This document shows, one piece after another, positions 7,118 to 9,612 of a stretch of 9,612 bases of DNA. The translations under genes were made by a program, and so were the position numbers. Location: NCBI GenBank assembly GCA_040217795.1, contig JBEHWK010000124.1:1-9612 (forward strand), read 5' to 3'. This DNA is from Clostridium_T sp040217795 (GTDB lineage Bacteria > Bacillota > Clostridia > Clostridiales > Clostridiaceae). Each line of letters begins with the position of its first letter. Positions within the stretch are counted from its first letter, which is position 1. The notes under the pieces are model-generated. The model searched no databases. It was not told where the DNA came from and worked only from the letters and a program-made list of their open reading frames with translations.

Positions 7118-8359
7118 ATGAACAAATCGGTAATAAAAGAAGCACAAAGGTGTTTGAACTGTAAGAAGCCTATGTGCAAAGAGGGGTGCCCGGTAAACAC
7201 ACCAATAAACGAAGTAATAGAGATGTTTTTAAATGGAAGCATTGTTGAGAGCGGAGAAATGCTATTTAAAAATAACCCCTTATCAGTAGTTTGTTCATTG
7301 GTTTGTCCTCATGAAAAACAATGTGAAGGGAATTGTGTACTTGGCAGAAAAGGAACACCCGTTAAGATAAGTTCTATAGAAAATTATATTTCTGAATATT
7401 ATTTAAATTTTATAGATACAAAAGTTATTAAAACTCAAAGTAAAAAAATTTCAATAATAGGTTCAGGCCCAGCAGGGATCGTTGTTGCCATTCTCCTTGC
7501 ATTAAGAGGGTATGATATAACAATCTTTGAAGTTCACGACAATATAGGTGGTGTTTTAAGGTATGGTATTCCCGAATTCAGGCTGCCAAAGGTAATTCTT
7601 GAAAAACTTAAAGAAAAGCTGATAAATATGGGTGTAAGGATAAGACCGAATACTTTGATAGGGCAGACCATTACAATAGACGATATTTTCAGGGACGGAT
7701 ACAAGGCTGTATTTATCGGAACAGGCATATGGAGACCTGGATCCCCGGGGATAAAAGGAGAAACCTTTGGTAATGTTCATTATGCCATTGACTACTTAAA
7801 AAATCCCGAAAGTTATAATTTAGGGGGGAAGGTTTGTGTAATAGGAGCCGGTAACGTGGCAATGGATGTTGCAAGAACAGTGTTGAGAAATGGGTCAAGA
7901 GAAGTTTATATAATGTTCAGAGGGGGGCCGGAGAACATTGAAGCAGAAAAGTGTGAAGTTGAATTCGCAAAAATTGACGGTGTTAAAATTGAATGTTTTA
8001 AAAGCCCTGTTGAAATTACAGATGAAGGAATCAAATATGTGAAAACTAAAGTAGTGGAGGATGAAGAGGGCAGAAATCAGATGATAACCCTGAATGGTGA
8101 AGAGAAATTATTCACTTGTGACTCAGTTATTATAGCTATAGGGCAAAGACCAAGGTCAAATATCATTTCAAATACCATTGGTATTGAAGTAAATGAAGCA
8201 GGACTTATAAGAACTGATGAATATGGAAGAACTACAAGGGATGGAGTCTTTGCCTCCGGAGATGTAGTAACCGGGGCTAAGACTGTTGTAGAAGCTGTAA
8301 GAGTATCTAAAAAAGTTGCACAAGCTATAGATGAATATGTTCAATCCAGGTGGAATTGA
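7118..8359 (+). CDS. Stand-alone GltD/NfnB-like [4Fe-4S] FAD oxidoreductase
   Basis: A 413-residue cytoplasmic flavoprotein of the glutamate-synthase small-subunit family, somewhat shorter than typical GltD. The N-terminus has two cysteine sets for [4Fe-4S] clusters: C12, C15, C20, C24 and C59, C63, C69, C73. An FAD Rossmann motif GSGPAG is at 115-120, followed by GGVLRYGIPEFRLPK. A second nucleotide fold has GAGNVA at 243-248, and the FAD-closing ASGD at 379-382 precedes TGAKTVVEAV. The family motif after the second fold, usually YRR followed by MPA, reads MFRGG and IEA (266-276) here, so preference for NADP(H) is in doubt. No glutamate synthase large subunit or NfnA partner is present. AAGGGGGA precedes ATG 7118, 48 bp after the regulator. 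The electron partner and reaction are unknown; a ferredoxin- or dehydrogenase-linked role is possible. Confidence 0.82.
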   Translation: MNKSVIKEAQRCLNCKKPMCKEGCPVNTPINEVIEMFLNGSIVESGEMLFKNNPLSVVCSLVCPHEKQCEGNCVLGRKGTPVKISSIENYISEYYLNFIDTKVIKTQSKKISIIGSGPAGIVVAILLALRGYDITIFEVHDNIGGVLRYGIPEFRLPKVILEKLKEKLINMGVRIRPNTLIGQTITIDDIFRDGYKAVFIGTGIWRPGSPGIKGETFGNVHYAIDYLKNPESYNLGGKVCVIGAGNVAMDVARTVLRNGSREVYIMFRGGPENIEAEKCEVEFAKIDGVKIECFKSPVEITDEGIKYVKTKVVEDEEGRNQMITLNGEEKLFTCDSVIIAIGQRPRSNIISNTIGIEVNEAGLIRTDEYGRTTRDGVFASGDVVTGAKTVVEAVRVSKKVAQAIDEYVQSRWN

Positions 8360-8447
8360 TAACATAATATTATACTTGTAACTTCCTCGCGGTCTATGAT
8401 AGAAAAGTTAAAAATGATTATGAGTACAACTGTTTTGGAGGTTTTTT

Positions 8448-9158
8448 ATGAAAAATAGATTTTTTAAAAAGGATTCAAAAAATATAATAAACATAGACAG
8501 CAGGAATAAGAAGATAATTTCTGCAGATACAGCAAAGGAGATGCTTGTTGAAGGGAATCAGAGGTACATAAGCGGCAGGCCTTCATATAAAAAGATATCT
8601 CCAAAAGTTTTATTGGATCTCTATGAAAATGGGCAACACCCTTATGCTGCAATAGTAACCTGCTCAGATTCCAGAGTTTCACCTGAGTTGATTTTTGATG
8701 CAGGGCTTGGAGAGATATTTGTAGTGAGAAATGCAGGGAATATTGCTGACAGTCTTGCAGTGGGCAGCATAGAATATGCAGTTAAAATACTGAAGGTACC
8801 ATTGGTTATTGTTCTTGGACATGATAAATGCGGAGCAGTGAAGGCCGCTGTTGAAGAATGGGACAATTCACCCGATATAAAAACCATTGTGAGGAATATT
8901 ACTCCGGCTGTCGAAAAAGTAAAAGCCGACTTCAGGAATATCAGCAGTGCAGAGATTGCATTGAGAGCTGAAAATGAGAATATTTCACTTTCAGTTAACA
9001 GACTTCTGGAAAGTTCAATAATCAAAGAAGCAAAAGACAGCGGGAATATAGATGTGATTCTAGCCAAATATGATATGGTTACCGGAAAGGTTAAGTTTCC
9101 TGATTTTTTTCAGCTTAATTCAGGAGAATCAAAAAATCAAAGAATCATAAGTATTTAA
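8448..9158 (+). CDS. Beta-class carbonic anhydrase
   Basis: Interconverts CO2 and bicarbonate with a zinc ion. The 236-residue protein shows the beta-class zinc ligands C72, H125 and C128, and the catalytic dyad D74-R76 within CSDSR. VVRNAGN (92-98), SIEYAV (107-112) and LGHDKCGAV (123-131) are further family blocks. The first 25 or so residues are Lys/Asn-rich and precede the usual ADTAKEMLVEGNQRY beginning; they do not form a signal peptide, so the enzyme looks cytoplasmic. GGAGG (8437-8441) lies six bases ahead of ATG 8448. An 88-bp gap separates it from the flavoprotein, so it may have its own promoter, though none stands out. Clustering with the flavoprotein may be incidental. It is followed by a terminator-like hairpin. 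Confidence 0.93.
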   Translation: MKNRFFKKDSKNIINIDSRNKKIISADTAKEMLVEGNQRYISGRPSYKKISPKVLLDLYENGQHPYAAIVTCSDSRVSPELIFDAGLGEIFVVRNAGNIADSLAVGSIEYAVKILKVPLVIVLGHDKCGAVKAAVEEWDNSPDIKTIVRNITPAVEKVKADFRNISSAEIALRAENENISLSVNRLLESSIIKEAKDSGNIDVILAKYDMVTGKVKFPDFFQLNSGESKNQRIISI

Positions 9159-9224
9159 ACAAATATAAAGATACAAATTATTGAAAATACAGAGATAGAA
9201 AAATTTAATCAGATGATACATGGA

Positions 9225-9258
9225 CAAAAGAGTCGGGCATAATAGCTGGACTCTTTTG
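9225..9258 (+). terminator. Terminator-like hairpin after the carbonic anhydrase gene
   Basis: A perfect 10-bp inverted repeat, CAAAAGAGTC (9225-9234) and GACTCTTTTG (9249-9258), encloses a 14-base loop. The stem carries A-runs and T-runs at its base, so it could act in either direction, ending the carbonic anhydrase transcript from the left or the XylF-like copy 4 transcript from the right. A separate U-tract after the stem is missing, which lowers confidence. Confidence 0.55.
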
Positions 9259-9293
9259 AATTAAAGGGGGAAATATGCTTCAACCTGGCAGTC

Positions 9294-9612
9294 TCAAATT
9301 TTCCTTCCATAAACCTCTTTTTCCGTATAAAATCCGCTGTCTATAAGGACCTGCTTGATATTATTTTTATCTACAGCAATTGGGTCCAGAAGAACTGAAG
9401 GCACGTTAATACTATCGTTTTTTACATAGCCGGTTAAGTTAACAGGCTTTCCTGTAACCAAGTTTACTGCTACATCTATAGCAGTCCTGGCTTCCTCCCG
9501 GAAATCTTTAAAGACGGTCATTAATTGAGTTCCTTCAACTATTCTCCGGACAGCATCCAGGTCAGCATCTTGTCCTGACACTGCAACCTTGCCTGCTAAA
9601 CCTTTTGATTTC
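9294..9612 (-). CDS. XylF-like sugar-binding protein, copy 4 (N-terminal part beyond window)
   Basis: The last 105 residues of another XylF-like paralogue, open to the window edge and ending at TGA 9296-9294. It runs from KSKGLAGKVAVSGQDADLD through GTQLMTVFKDFREEARTA to the end KEVYGRKI. It keeps the GQDAD aspartate and the TVFK lysine of the sugar pocket. It is most like copy 2 at the C-terminus, including a 59-bp identical block. The coding strand matches copies 1 and 2, but it lies about 7 kb away, across the glycerate cassette. Whether its N-terminus also lacks a signal peptide cannot be seen. Confidence 0.85.
   Translation of the reverse strand, partial: KSKGLAGKVAVSGQDADLDAVRRIVEGTQLMTVFKDFREEARTAIDVAVNLVTGKPVNLTGYVKNDSINVPSVLLDPIAVDKNNIKQVLIDSGFYTEKEVYGRKI
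9307..9365. repeat. 59-bp identical direct repeat, right unit
   Basis: This is the partner of 1038-1096, in the same orientation and identical over 59 bp. It covers the codons for the C-terminal region of copy 4. Confidence 0.9.

Noticed and set aside
8642..9067. Minus-strand 141-codon open frame
   Set aside because: It lies wholly antisense to the carbonic anhydrase, whose catalytic motifs are certain; the composition is that of a shadow frame.
9275..9346. 23-codon plus-strand frame as a small gene
   Set aside because: Its sequence is mostly antisense to copy 4 and has no recognisable protein; kept only as a junction clue.
1..9612. CRISPR arrays, tRNA or rRNA genes, insertion sequences
   Set aside because: No regularly spaced repeats, tRNA-like cloverleaf, rRNA-like sequence, transposase or terminal inverted repeats were seen; the repeats present are paralogous gene copies.

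Overview
The window looks like chromosome of a low-GC, anaerobic, clostridia-type Bacillota. The reasons are the strongly AT-rich sequence, A/T-ending codons with frequent AGA, GGA and ATA, strong AGGAGG-type ribosome binding sites, and the gene families present (GntP permease, CdaR-type regulator, [4Fe-4S] GltD/NfnB-type flavoprotein). Genus cannot be fixed from the sequence alone.

Layout. (a) 1-2260, minus strand: a tandem array of XylF-like sugar-binding proteins. Copy 1 (945 down to the window edge) and copy 2 (2053-1025) read as intact. Behind copy 2 lies a decayed third copy (about 2260-2119) that has lost most of its interior. A fourth copy enters from the other edge (9612-9294). The two copies whose N-terminus is visible lack a signal peptide or lipobox, which is strange for an ABC-transporter binding protein, and no transporter permease or ATPase is in view. 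(b) 2261-2420: a regulatory region with a 9-bp direct repeat spaced 52 bp apart, the second unit of which runs into palindromic cre/LacI-operator-like sequence. (c) 2421-5962, plus strand: a close-packed operon for a GntP-family permease, glycerate 2-kinase, and a pyruvate kinase reduced to its catalytic part. (d) 6038-7069: a CdaR-type regulator, the probable glycerate/sugar-acid sensor for (c). (e) 7118-8359: a stand-alone GltD/NfnB-like iron-sulfur flavoprotein. (f) 8448-9158: a beta-class carbonic anhydrase, followed by a terminator-like hairpin at 9225-9258.

How it fits together (inference): the permease imports glycerate or a close relative, the kinase makes 2-phosphoglycerate, a housekeeping enolase elsewhere gives phosphoenolpyruvate, and the dedicated pyruvate kinase returns the ATP and yields pyruvate. 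The CdaR homologue would switch the operon on when the acid is present, possibly with CcpA-type catabolite control at the upstream palindrome. The flavoprotein and carbonic anhydrase have no clear link to this path. The cassette sits between homologous, same-direction XylF-like copies that share a 59-bp identical block at each end, so this stretch may be prone to recombination.
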